Of a stretch of DNA of 64,000 nucleotides, positions 38,314 to 48,119 are shown in pieces (position 1 is the stretch's first letter; the number at the start of each line of letters is the position of its first letter). This DNA is from an uncultured Actinomycetes bacterium (GTDB taxonomy: Bacteria; Actinomycetota; Geothermincolia; Fen-727; JACVIW01). Under the pieces are notes generated by a model. It worked only from the letters and a program-made list of their open reading frames with translations, did not search any database and was not told the origin of the DNA. Made by a program: the position numbers and the translations under genes. The stretch is taken from contig CAKZLU010000024.1 of NCBI GenBank assembly GCA_937127245.1, forward strand, positions 49,804-113,803, read 5' to 3'.

Positions 38314-39000
38314 TTGAAAATTACAGCCGATTTCCATGTGCACTCCTACTATTCAAAAGATTCTGTTATCACCTTTCCTCTCCTTACGGAGGGCTGCAGG
38401 CGACGCGGTGTCGATTTGGTCGCGATAATGGACCACGACACGTATGAAGGAGCGCTCGAGTTCAAGAGGCTTTCAGAAGAGAAAAGGTCTGCCGGTCAAT
38501 GGGCGCCCAGGATAATTCCTGGCGAGGAGATAAGGACGAGCAAAGGGGAGATTTGTGGCCTTTTCCTAAAAGAGCATGTTCCCAAGGGTCTTCCGCCCGA
38601 GGAAACAATGAGATTGATTCGTTCTCAGGGCGGTCTGGTTTACGTACCACACCCTTTTGACCTCTTTAAACTCAAAAGGTTGAAGGCCCATGAGCTTGAG
38701 GAAATCGCCGAACTCGTTGACATAATCGAGGTCTTCAACGGCAAACCGAGATTCCCTGGCGCTAACATGCTTGCGCGGAATTTCTTGCGAGAGCACTCAT
38801 TCAAGGTCGCCGCTGGTAGCGACGCACATGAGCCGACCAGGATAGGCGCGGTAAGGGTGGTGCTTGGTGGGTTTGAAACACCGGAAGAACTCATGCGGAG
38901 CCTTTCGGGCGCGAGGGTAGAGGGGAGAATGTACAGTCCTGTCTGGTCAGCTATCTTGCGCTTCTACTACAGAAAAAAATATTCGATCGCAAACCCTTAA
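38314..39000 (+). CDS. PHP-domain metal-dependent phosphoesterase
   Basis: A 228-residue PHP-family protein. Metal-binding motifs are ADFHVHSYYSKDS at the N terminus, IMDHDTYEGA, PGEEIRTSKGEI, VYVPHPFD and AAGSDAHEPTRIG, the expected set for a trinuclear site. Such enzymes hydrolyse phosphoesters, for example nucleotides or 3',5'-bisphosphates. The start is TTG with GGGGTG upstream. It follows purQ by about 50 bp, which might link it to nucleotide metabolism. Exact substrate unknown. Confidence 0.85.
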   Translation: MKITADFHVHSYYSKDSVITFPLLTEGCRRRGVDLVAIMDHDTYEGALEFKRLSEEKRSAGQWAPRIIPGEEIRTSKGEICGLFLKEHVPKGLPPEETMRLIRSQGGLVYVPHPFDLFKLKRLKAHELEEIAELVDIIEVFNGKPRFPGANMLARNFLREHSFKVAAGSDAHEPTRIGAVRVVLGGFETPEELMRSLSGARVEGRMYSPVWSAILRFYYRKKYSIANP

Positions 39001-39042
39001 ATGGTGGCTGGCTCGCTTTACCCACAAGCTATTTCCTTGCGC

Positions 39043-39945
39043 TCACTCCGCCACGGGGCGTTCTCCGAGCTTTAAGAAGAACGGCACGCCGAAAGAGAAC
39101 AGAAAACCCAGCGCAATCATCGCGATGTCCACGCCCCTGAAGTTTTGCGATATGAATCCACCAAGCGGGTTTGCTGTCGGCGAGGGTGTGTATGCAGTCT
39201 TAAAAGCCAAGTACTCGGCGATCGGAAACATGACCAGCATGATGAGCAGTGATATCAGAGCCATCCAGATAGCGGGAGGCGATTTCCGGTAAACCGGGAC
39301 ACCGAGCCGTTTTTTCGCCGTCGTTCCCTTGAACAGAAACCAAGGAATCATTATGCCGGCGGTCATCACAGTGAGCTGAGACCAGTTATTTCTTATGGAG
39401 GCTAAGAAGAGCCAGAGGGCATAAGTTATTATGCCCCCTGTCATCCCGTACGCGAATCCCAAGAGAAGCTGCCGAGGAATGTCTGTCTCGAACCCGGCAA
39501 CTCTTTCGGCAGAGATTCCCCCTGCTTCTTTTGGGGTCTCGCGTTCTTCTGATGGGGTCCGGATTTCGTCAAGAATTTCCAAGGAGTGTTCTTCCTGCGC
39601 AGAAATTGTTGCGTCTGCGGATTCCCCTATTTGCTTAAGCCCTGCTTCCCCGGGCAGAGCTAATTCGGAATCACGCAGGTCTTTCGCCCCGCTGGGTTCT
39701 ACTCCCGCCGCTTCATCTTCTGACGCGACCGTTATTTCAAAAATTCTTTCCCGCCCTAAATTTTTCTGACCTGACTCTTTTTGATCGCTCCCACGAAAGT
39801 CGGAGCAGTTAGGGCAGGTTCTGGGAATAAGGCTTTCTTTAACGCAGGCTGAACAAATGGGCTTGCCGCAGTTTAAGCAGTCGGCAATCGCGATTCTGTC
39901 TCGGTGTATGTAGCACCTCTTCAGTTCAGCGGGAGGCTTGACCAT
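39043..39945 (-). CDS. B-box zinc-finger membrane protein
   Basis: A 300-residue protein with an N-terminal B-box-like zinc finger (residues 11-48: CYIHRDR, CLNCGKPICSACV, CPNC), a long acidic low-complexity linker (about 50-165), and four hydrophobic helices in the C-terminal third (about 170-195, 205-225, 235-260, 275-295). The finger and linker are probably cytoplasmic. Similar B-box membrane proteins occur in many actinobacteria and chloroflexi without known function. Convergent with the PHP gene. Confidence 0.78.
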   Translation of the reverse strand: MVKPPAELKRCYIHRDRIAIADCLNCGKPICSACVKESLIPRTCPNCSDFRGSDQKESGQKNLGRERIFEITVASEDEAAGVEPSGAKDLRDSELALPGEAGLKQIGESADATISAQEEHSLEILDEIRTPSEERETPKEAGGISAERVAGFETDIPRQLLLGFAYGMTGGIITYALWLFLASIRNNWSQLTVMTAGIMIPWFLFKGTTAKKRLGVPVYRKSPPAIWMALISLLIMLVMFPIAEYLAFKTAYTPSPTANPLGGFISQNFRGVDIAMIALGFLFSFGVPFFLKLGERPVAE

Positions 39946-40042
39946 AGGGCGCCTCGCTTGTAAGACGATGCCGTGACCAATACTGACAATTAAAATTTTA
40001 GAGCAACCAGCGGATTCTTTTAACTCTAAGAAGCCCGGTTTT

Positions 40043-41521
40043 TCATAAGCACGCGCGAGCTTCGAGGAGCGTTCTGTTAATCTCTGCGGTGAAATCAGTT
40101 ATTTCTTCCCTGCTTGAAAAGTATTCGCTTAAGAAGAGGAATTCCTCGCTTGCGGGATTGAGTCTCAGAGATTCCCTTTCTTCAGGGGAAAATTTTTTCA
40201 AAAACTCCTGGTACAGCGCTGTTCCCTTGAAGACCACCAGCGGGAAAAACGTTGCCAGAGTGAGCTTGTTTTCGATCAGGATCCTAGCGGTTCGAAGCAC
40301 GCTTTCCTTTGGTTCCCCCGGGAGACCGACGATAAAAGTCAAGACGGGCTGCATGCCCGCTTTCTTGACGGAGATTGAGGCATCGATAATAGTCTCGGGC
40401 GTCATGCGTTTTTTCACGACCTCGTTTAGTATGCGCTCATTTAGCGATTCGGCGCCGATCGCCACTGTCGTGAAGCGGGATTCGGCAAGCCTTGCAATGA
40501 TGGATTCATCGAGATAATCCGCGCGGGTCTGAATCTGATATTTGAACGGAAACCCTGAGATGATATCGAGGATGCGGTTTAATCTTTTCTTGTTCATTGT
40601 GAAAGTCGCGTCCCCGAAGAAAAAGGTGTTTGTCCTGTCGCTGAAATTTTCAAGACAAAATTGGAGCACCCTCTTTACATATTCTGGTGAGTGGAAGCGC
40701 GTCCTTCCGTTGTTTATCGCGGGGTCGAGGCAGAAAGTGCACAATTCAGGGCACCCTCTTGATGTGAGAAACCCGCATCCTGGTATGTAATCGTCGTTGG
40801 GGTTTAGTTCGGAAAGTATTTCGTATCTTTTGCGTATGTTGAAATCATTTGAGGCTTCGTAAAGATGAGGAAGGTCGTCAAGGTCGATGATTGGCGTCCT
40901 GCCCGGATTGTGGGTTATCTCACCTTCGTTGATGTAACTTATCCCCGCTATTTCGTTGATTTTTCTTCCCTCATCTATCGCGCGGAGAACCTCTTCTGTG
41001 GTGATTTCCCCTTCGCCCCTGACAACCACGTCGGCTCCGCCGTCTTCGAGTATCTCAGCGGGGTGGAAACTCGCGTAGATTCCTCCGGTAATTATCGTTT
41101 TTTCGGGGAAGGAATTTCTTATCTCCAAGAGCAGTTTCCTCGCGTAGCGAGCCAGGTTGTAAACAGAAAGCGGGTACAGGATGATATCGGGATCGAGAGA
41201 CCGCAAGCTATCAAATAAATGTTTGCGGGATTTCTCCAGGGCTTCTGGTTTCGATATCGGGGCATCGCTGTAACTGGCCGGGTCGTTTACGCTATCTTTA
41301 AACAGTTCCGCTTCGCCGTGAACATCTGCTACCGGGTTAATGACTTTCACGTCAAATCCTTTGGATTTCAGATAGGAAACCACGTACATGGCCCCGTAAT
41401 CGGGTGCGATCAGCTCCTTGTTGCGCAGGGCGGAAAGCCTCACCCTCCAGGCGGGTTCCGGCTTAGCCTCCATGAGTCCGAGGGCAACCGTGTCCGAGAT
41501 AAGAGCGATCTTGTTCTTCAT
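40043..41521 (-). CDS. B12-binding-domain radical SAM protein
   Basis: A roughly 492-residue protein. The N-terminal Rossmann-like B12-binding domain (about residues 1-185) includes YVVSYLKSKGFDVKVINP and ITGGIYASFHPAEIL...VVRGEGE. The radical SAM core begins near 260 with LTSRGCPELCTFC, a canonical CX3CX2C cluster motif, and continues with the FGDATFT and IQTRADYLDE elements. The C-terminal part contains FIVGLPGE. Such enzymes carry out methyl transfers or difficult rearrangements. ATG 41521 is preferred (ACGGAAA upstream) over a longer frame. Substrate unknown. Confidence 0.87.
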   Translation of the reverse strand: MKNKIALISDTVALGLMEAKPEPAWRVRLSALRNKELIAPDYGAMYVVSYLKSKGFDVKVINPVADVHGEAELFKDSVNDPASYSDAPISKPEALEKSRKHLFDSLRSLDPDIILYPLSVYNLARYARKLLLEIRNSFPEKTIITGGIYASFHPAEILEDGGADVVVRGEGEITTEEVLRAIDEGRKINEIAGISYINEGEITHNPGRTPIIDLDDLPHLYEASNDFNIRKRYEILSELNPNDDYIPGCGFLTSRGCPELCTFCLDPAINNGRTRFHSPEYVKRVLQFCLENFSDRTNTFFFGDATFTMNKKRLNRILDIISGFPFKYQIQTRADYLDESIIARLAESRFTTVAIGAESLNERILNEVVKKRMTPETIIDASISVKKAGMQPVLTFIVGLPGEPKESVLRTARILIENKLTLATFFPLVVFKGTALYQEFLKKFSPEERESLRLNPASEEFLFLSEYFSSREEITDFTAEINRTLLEARACL

Positions 41522-41714
41522 TTTCCGTCGTTCTCCACGCAGAATCAGCCTCACGCTTGCTAATAATAGCCTATATCAGATCTTGAAGCATTCAAATCTT
41601 CTGGATTGCGCGTTCGGCGTTTTTCTTCCTGGCTTGGAAAGGAGTAATTGGGGTGTATATTGGTTTTTGACTTAAGCAAAATGGCGGAAATGTTCCAGCC
41701 CATTTCAATTTCAA

Positions 41715-41747
41715 GGGAAAAAGATAACCCCCCTTGCCGGGGGGTTA
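41715..41747 (-). terminator. Rho-independent terminator downstream of the phosphoglycerate mutase gene
   Basis: A perfect 9 bp stem TAACCCCCC/GGGGGGTTA (41725-41733 with 41739-41747) with a 5-base loop is followed on the minus strand by TCTTTTT. It lies about 190 bp after the mutase stop and before the radical SAM gene. Confidence 0.7.
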
Positions 41748-41787
41748 AGAGGACCACCCATGACATCCATAATAAGGCCGCATTTTT

Positions 41788-41855
41788 AACTGACCGATTA
41801 TTCTAATATTTTAACCATTCGGCATAAAATATCAACCACTCGGATGAAAATTTTA
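41788..41855. repeat. Three short imperfect direct repeats
   Basis: AACTGACCGAT (41789), AACCATTCGGC (41813) and AACCACTCGGA (41834) recur at 21-25 bp in an AT-rich stretch, each followed by an A/T-rich run. They lie between the mutase stop and its terminator. Spacing of two helical turns suggests possible protein-binding sites; no function is known. Confidence 0.4.
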
Positions 41856-41939
41856 CAGAGATTGTTTTTGGTCTTTGGGAAAAGGGTTTTGGATTAAAAG
41901 GTGACCTACGCTAAACTCTACTGCTCTGGCTTTTTTGCG

Positions 41940-43256
41940 CTAAATCGTCTGCCGGTAAGGTCGAATCAGAGGAAAGTTTCTCGAGTTTAGAAATCTTGCC
42001 CTATCGGTGAAATTGAGGATTAATGGCATCAGGTCTTTACCTGAAATCTGCCCGAGACACCCGCGCGCGCAGGAGATTTCATCGAAACTCTCAACATCGT
42101 CTATTCTTGCCGTCGGTCCTGCGACCATTACCGGAACCGGTTCGCCGGAGTGTACGATCCACTCGGAACCGCCAGATGGTGTGGCGTGGTCTGACGTGAC
42201 CACCAGGATGACATCCTCTCTTTTTGAAAGGCGCTCCAAAAGCATCAAGAACGCTTGGTCTATTTCCTCGCAATCGCGTGCCTTTATCCTCGGGCGTCCG
42301 CCATGCGAAGCCTCATCAGGCGCTTTGGTATGCACAATCGCGAAATCACCGCTCTCATTAAGAAACTTAAGCGCGCGCACCATCTTTAAAGAGAGGTCCT
42401 CGCCCGGGGAAGCGAGGTCGCCTTTGATATGCGCTCCCTCGGGGAAATCGTCAGCGTTTTCAAACCTCATGTTAAGACAACGAGCAAGACCGGCGTAAAA
42501 CACACCCCTGGCAATCATAAGCGCATCGAATCCCCATTTGTCTCTGAACGAAGGAAAATACGCGACCCTTGAGGCCCATTTAGAAAGAACGTAGTTTATG
42601 GGGGTGAGACCTTTTTCCTGTCTTGCCCGATTTACCCGATGCTTTTCAAGAACTTTCCCGGCCCAGCTTATGAACCTGTTGATTTCAAATGCCGTTGCTT
42701 GGGCTTCTTTCCCACTCCGCTCAAATGCCTGAACGTTTCTTACCGTGAGTCTGAAATAAAGAGGGTCTGAGTCTGTAATATCGGTTGAAGCTTCTTTGGG
42801 AAGTATTATCAGGAAAAATGGTCCTCCTATGTGACAAATCCTCGTCTGGATTTTTTCAGGTTCGTATCTTTCTAGCGATTCGGCGATCTCCGCAGCCTGC
42901 TCAGCCGGTAGATAAGCTGGCGCGATTTGGACGTAACGCTCGTTTGAGTCAATCATCGTTGTGGCCAGGTTAAGTCTGACGACCACATTCCCCTCCTTCA
43001 CCTGGATATCACTGCCAAGAGCTTCAATGGCGGGTCTCCCCGGAAACGGAAGATCGCCGTAGCCGAGCAGGTGCCAATGCGCAAGGTCGCTTCCGGCGCT
43101 TGCCCCGGGGAAAACCGGATACATTATTCCGCAGGATCCCGCCCTGGCAATGCTGTCGAGATTTGGCGTTTGCGCAGCTTGTAGGGGTGTCTTATCGCCT
43201 AAAACTCTCTGAGAACGGTCGGCAATGCCATCTAGGATTACCAGAAGCGCTTTCAA
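41940..43256 (-). CDS. Cofactor-independent phosphoglycerate mutase, archaeal (ApgM) type
   Basis: A 438-residue member of the alkaline phosphatase superfamily, converting 3- and 2-phosphoglycerate. The first metal ligand is in LLVILDGIADR; TPLQAAQTPNLDSIARAG and FPGASAGSDLAHWHLLGY (nucleophile Ser region) follow; the C-terminal ligands are HTKAPDEASHGG, VVTSDHATPSG and WIVHSGEPVPV. Length slightly exceeds the usual ~400. ATG directly follows the upstream gene's stop by 1 bp, implying translational coupling to the PP-loop-like gene. Confidence 0.87.
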   Translation of the reverse strand: MKALLVILDGIADRSQRVLGDKTPLQAAQTPNLDSIARAGSCGIMYPVFPGASAGSDLAHWHLLGYGDLPFPGRPAIEALGSDIQVKEGNVVVRLNLATTMIDSNERYVQIAPAYLPAEQAAEIAESLERYEPEKIQTRICHIGGPFFLIILPKEASTDITDSDPLYFRLTVRNVQAFERSGKEAQATAFEINRFISWAGKVLEKHRVNRARQEKGLTPINYVLSKWASRVAYFPSFRDKWGFDALMIARGVFYAGLARCLNMRFENADDFPEGAHIKGDLASPGEDLSLKMVRALKFLNESGDFAIVHTKAPDEASHGGRPRIKARDCEEIDQAFLMLLERLSKREDVILVVTSDHATPSGGSEWIVHSGEPVPVMVAGPTARIDDVESFDEISCARGCLGQISGKDLMPLILNFTDRARFLNSRNFPLIRPYRQTI

Positions 43257-43257
43257 T

Positions 43258-44097
43258 CTAAACCTCTCCCCTCGTAAACTCTTCTGATATTTTCAAGTAG
43301 TCCGGCCGGGTATTTTCAAAACATATCTTCCTCAAGACACGAAGCGTGAAAGGGATAAGAAATTCCTCGCAGTATGCCCTTATCGTTTCAGGGTCCGGAA
43401 GGATTTCCCTTTTGGGCGAAATGTAATTTTTCTCAAGAACGCATCTCATCTGGCGCTCCGCTTCCCTCCACTCCTCGCCAAGTATGTCCGCTATACGTTT
43501 GCCGGATGAGATTTCATATAAAGGTGTTTCAAGGGTTACGCCCATTTCTTCAAGCACTTTTTTGTATGCGGATACGGCTTCTTCAGACTGGTTTATCTTG
43601 AATCGGGTGTCATGCGAAAGCCTTTCTCCGGAGATGATTCTATCGGCTTTCAACTTGAGCGCAAGCGGCACGCGGCAGGCGTGGAGATACATGTGGCATG
43701 CTATACACACGGGGCTAAAACCGTACTTCAGAACGTGGTATTCGAGGAATCTGCCTGCTGCGGCGTGCCACCATTGCGGGGATGACAGTATTATGACTTC
43801 GCATGACCGGACGCTGAACTTGCCAAAAGCGAGTTCGCGCAAATGCTGGGCATTGTGGAGAACGGTTTCAAGTTTACCAAATTCCGTGCCAGTTTGAACT
43901 ATCGTGGGAACGAAGAAATCGAATTTGCCCGAATTGAACGCAAGCCTCGCCGCGGCGTAACTGTCCCGTCCGGCAACCTCGACAAGCGCAACCCTTTTCC
44001 CCGAAGCCTGATTTTTTATCAGGTTTATGGTTTCCTCATTAAAGGAAGTAACGTTATCGGGGCTGTCTTGGAAATCCAGTCTTAAATTGCCGCTCAT
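43258..44097 (-). CDS. PP-loop-like protein of unknown function
   Basis: A roughly 279-residue protein without a family I can name firmly. Near residue 38 VALVEVAGRDSYAAA resembles the SGGxDS PP-loop of adenylating enzymes with an altered first part (AGRDS). Around residue 130 PVCIACHMYLHACRV carries three Cys and a His that could bind metal, followed by KADRIISGERLSHD, reminiscent of the G(D/E) segment of PP-loop sulfurtransferases. No membrane segment. I chose ATG 44097; GTG 44118 is in frame. It precedes the phosphoglycerate mutase by 1 bp, so the two are co-expressed. An ATP-pyrophosphatase role in RNA or cofactor thiolation is a guess. Confidence 0.6.
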   Translation of the reverse strand: MSGNLRLDFQDSPDNVTSFNEETINLIKNQASGKRVALVEVAGRDSYAAARLAFNSGKFDFFVPTIVQTGTEFGKLETVLHNAQHLRELAFGKFSVRSCEVIILSSPQWWHAAAGRFLEYHVLKYGFSPVCIACHMYLHACRVPLALKLKADRIISGERLSHDTRFKINQSEEAVSAYKKVLEEMGVTLETPLYEISSGKRIADILGEEWREAERQMRCVLEKNYISPKREILPDPETIRAYCEEFLIPFTLRVLRKICFENTRPDYLKISEEFTRGEV

Positions 44098-44301
44098 CCT
44101 GGCTCTCTTGAGTACCACTGTTTCGCTTCATCATTTGTGTTATGTGCAAGTATTATCTTACAAAAGCGAAACGTAGAACACGTCATATCCGAGGAGATTG
44201 GGGGCGAACTCTCCTGAAGGTGTTCGCCGGATGGTCCTGTTATGCTTTTCATATATGTATCCTAAGGCTTGAAGGCGTATCATCTCAAACGGGCTTTAAA
44301 A

Positions 44302-45102
44302 ATGGAAAGGATTGCCTGCGTCAGTCGAAAATTGCCCTCATTCGAGGCGGTGGTGAGTTTTGATCCCGACTGGTCTCGCGAACCGAAAGGGGCCGCATCC
44401 TTGTTCTTAAGGGATGGAAAACTCGACTTCACTTCCGTGGGGGAGAGGGTAAAACCTCTTGAATATCTCTCCAGGCTTGACGCCGAAAATGCGCTCGTGC
44501 TGCTCGACATCCCGGTTTTCGGAACGTCTGGTTTGTCTAGACAAAAGCCTTTCCGCAAGATTGATAGATTGCTTATGAAGATGGGGATTCCCCTGCTTCC
44601 TTCCTATAAGGCGGGGAACACGGGAGAGCTTGTCGCGCGAGAAATACTTCGCGAATATCCGGGGTATCTGGTGGTGGAAACATATCCTTACGCGGTTTTG
44701 AAGTTCTTGTGGAATATCAGGGACAAGCCCGAAATCCTGGGCGGACCACTTGTTGAGGTTGTCGAACGTTTAAGGTGGGTGCGGGAAAAGCCCCCAAAGT
44801 ATAAGAGGGCACGCAGCCTTGATGAGCTTCGCTCATCCTGTGAGCTAATCAAAAATCTTATCGTAAGTTTTCTTCCCGGTCTTATGGAGAAAAGGCACAT
44901 GCCGCCCCTGACGGCGAGGCGCGCCGATTTAATGAAGGTTTCGCATATCTACGACAGCCTGATTGCTCTGATTGCCGGCATTCACTTCGCGAAGGGGTCT
45001 CCATGGAGCGTTTTGGTATCTCTCAGCGGAGAGGATGCTTCCATACTGATGCTGATGGACAGCACGCTCAGAAAGTGGGCAAGTGAGGTTTCCGCGCTAT
45101 GA
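44302..45102 (+). CDS. DUF429-like protein
   Basis: A roughly 266-residue protein. It starts with a short strand (MERIACVSR) and has the segment ALVLLDIPVFG near residue 68 and the later VVETYPYAVLKFL and YDSLIALIAGIHFAKG, which recall DUF429 (RNase H-like fold; typical FExxPaAvl and DaldAlvaA). The DUF429 motif E-YP is present but the N-terminal GxD is not obvious. The start is uncertain: ATG 44302 has no good ribosome-binding site, TTG 44269 is in frame. Role unknown. Confidence 0.65.
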   Translation: MERIACVSRKLPSFEAVVSFDPDWSREPKGAASLFLRDGKLDFTSVGERVKPLEYLSRLDAENALVLLDIPVFGTSGLSRQKPFRKIDRLLMKMGIPLLPSYKAGNTGELVAREILREYPGYLVVETYPYAVLKFLWNIRDKPEILGGPLVEVVERLRWVREKPPKYKRARSLDELRSSCELIKNLIVSFLPGLMEKRHMPPLTARRADLMKVSHIYDSLIALIAGIHFAKGSPWSVLVSLSGEDASILMLMDSTLRKWASEVSAL

Positions 45103-45266
45103 GTCTCTCATACTGAAACCATGGCTAAAGCTTTAAGGGTGCACTCAGTTTGCCTACAGAATCCCTTTCCAGGCGGCATGCCGGCTTGTGCTGAGGGTTT
45201 TCTTTAGGGGACGCAACGTTCAGGCTGCTATAATACTTTCTTGCTTTTAAAAAAGGAGGCTCGCTA

Positions 45267-45707
45267 TTGAAGGTGAAGGTATTGTTTCTTCTCTTTTTGG
45301 TAGTGATTTATTCTCTTTTAAGCATTTCCTCAAGTTCATGCGCAAAACGTCAGAGATTTGGCGCGGTGATTTCCAAGAAAGATGTCGCAGTGGATTCGGA
45401 AAAATTTAATGTCAAGGTTTCCGGCTCACCGAAAGAGGCGCTTGATGCCAGGGGTGCCGTAGCCGCGGCGATAGACCACGTAAGCATTTCCAATGCGGGG
45501 TCAAGTTTCAAGGCGCTTGATGTTTGCGCTGTCGGGAACTGGGCTCGGGTATCTCTCCATCAGATTGGGGTTCCAAGGGAGGAAGCGGTCGCTTTTGACG
45601 TGTTTCTGAGGAAAAACGCTGATGGACACTGGGAAGTTGTTGAATGCGGGAATTCACTTACCCCTGATGACTTGCCAGGAGCCCCCGAGGAAGTATTCAA
45701 GAAATAG
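45267..45707 (+). CDS. Secreted or lipid-anchored protein of unknown function
   Basis: A 146-residue protein with a typical signal peptide: basic start (MKVKV), hydrophobic core to about residue 20 and then SISSSSC, a possible but poor lipobox. The mature part has alpha-beta character with the motif SFKALDVCAVGNWARVSLHQIG, which may be a small cystatin/NTF2-like fold. TTG start with AAAGGAGG upstream. A TATAAT lies at 45229-45234. The last 11 bp overlap the convergent URO-D-like gene. Confidence 0.75.
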   Translation: MKVKVLFLLFLVVIYSLLSISSSSCAKRQRFGAVISKKDVAVDSEKFNVKVSGSPKEALDARGAVAAAIDHVSISNAGSSFKALDVCAVGNWARVSLHQIGVPREEAVAFDVFLRKNADGHWEVVECGNSLTPDDLPGAPEEVFKK

Positions 45708-46842
45708 ACTCCGCCGCTTCAACCATCCACCTCAAACGCGTCGCGTCAACCGCGTTACTGGTGTTTGTGGCGGCAAGTATGAAGCCCCCGCCCTCCGCTT
45801 CGCGCACGCATTTTTCCACTTCTCGGAAAACCTCCTCTTTGCTTGCGTCCACGAGCGTTTTTGTGATGTCGAGATTTCCGCAGAGGCAGAGTCTATCACC
45901 TATCCTCTTTCTCGCTTCGGCTATCGTAACGCCCGCGGTGGGTTCAAGGGCGTGAACCCCGTCATATCCCCAGTTCGCAATCATTTCCAGAAGGTCTAAG
46001 ACGTTTCCGCATGAATGAAACATTATCTTCGTGCCGCCCGCGTGCGCCGCATCAGCAATTTTCGCGTAAGCTTCCCCGAACAGCTCGTCAAGTATTTTTG
46101 GGTTCAGCATTGGACCGGAACGGTATGCCAGGTCATCCCCGAGCCATATTACCCTTATGCCGCTTAAGGCGACCGCCCTGACGGCTTCAACGATGAGTTC
46201 TGTCCTGTAGGATATTATGTCTTTCAAAAAACCCTTGTCTTTTCTCAACCATCTGACGAAGTTGGCAAATCCCATCCCCTCGGTTATGTCCTGGTGTAGG
46301 CTGACGCCAGTGCTTGCGACGAGCGCTATCTTGCCGGACCACAGAAAATTCATGAAAGAAAAGTAGAGCCTTGAAAGCTGCGCGAATCTGGCTGGATCAG
46401 GCTTTTTGAACGTCTTCCATGATTGAGGGTCGGTGATTACTCCACCGTTATACATCCCGTACAATCCGCCAGCCCCGTCATCAACCAGTTTGTACACGCG
46501 CCCGGCGATGTCCTGCGCCTCCTGATGATTGATAAGGCGCAGCCCGTAGTAGATGATGAGGCCTGCGTCGAAACCGAGCTTAATATCGGCGCGCAGGGCG
46601 TTTGAAAAATAAACAACACCGCCCAGGTTCGGATGGGAAAGCGTGTTCCAGAGTGAGGTCGTCTTGTCAACGAAACGTCCGACGAGAGGGTTCTGTAAGT
46701 ATCGGAACACCGGGACATGCCTGGCTCCGAGAGCGTCATCGATGGGCCTTGAGTCGAACAGCAGGGAGAAGGTTGGCACCTTGTCAGGTTTTCTCCCCTC
46801 GAGCGCGGCAAGTACCCTCTCCAGTTTATTCGTTTTGCTCAC
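45697..46842 (-). CDS. Uroporphyrinogen decarboxylase (URO-D)-family protein
   Basis: A 381-residue URO-D superfamily member. The N terminus has NKLERVLAALEGRKPDKVP and the C-terminal half FHSCGNVLDLLEMI, DGVHALEPTAGVTI and RLCLCGNLDI, the His/Cys pattern of corrinoid-dependent methyltransferases such as MtaA-type enzymes rather than HemE. It is last in the minus-strand operon with two acyl-CoA dehydrogenases and an acyl-CoA ligase (19 bp after the dehydrogenase). The GTG start overlaps a GGGGTG ribosome-binding site. Methyl transfer is inferred from family only. Confidence 0.82.
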   Translation of the reverse strand: MSKTNKLERVLAALEGRKPDKVPTFSLLFDSRPIDDALGARHVPVFRYLQNPLVGRFVDKTTSLWNTLSHPNLGGVVYFSNALRADIKLGFDAGLIIYYGLRLINHQEAQDIAGRVYKLVDDGAGGLYGMYNGGVITDPQSWKTFKKPDPARFAQLSRLYFSFMNFLWSGKIALVASTGVSLHQDITEGMGFANFVRWLRKDKGFLKDIISYRTELIVEAVRAVALSGIRVIWLGDDLAYRSGPMLNPKILDELFGEAYAKIADAAHAGGTKIMFHSCGNVLDLLEMIANWGYDGVHALEPTAGVTIAEARKRIGDRLCLCGNLDITKTLVDASKEEVFREVEKCVREAEGGGFILAATNTSNAVDATRLRWMVEAAESIS

Positions 46843-46861
46843 CCCTGAAGCTCAAAGCGGG

Positions 46862-48106
<1,245 letters not shown>

Positions 48107-48119
48107 TTCGTTTCACCCC

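Noticed and set aside
41560..41766. 68-residue minus-strand open frame
   Set aside because: Runs through a perfect terminator hairpin and lacks a ribosome-binding site.
45697..46842. HemE (true uroporphyrinogen decarboxylase)
   Set aside because: Sits in an acyl-CoA operon and has the SCGN/CGNLD pattern of methyltransferase-type relatives rather than the HemE N-terminal signature.
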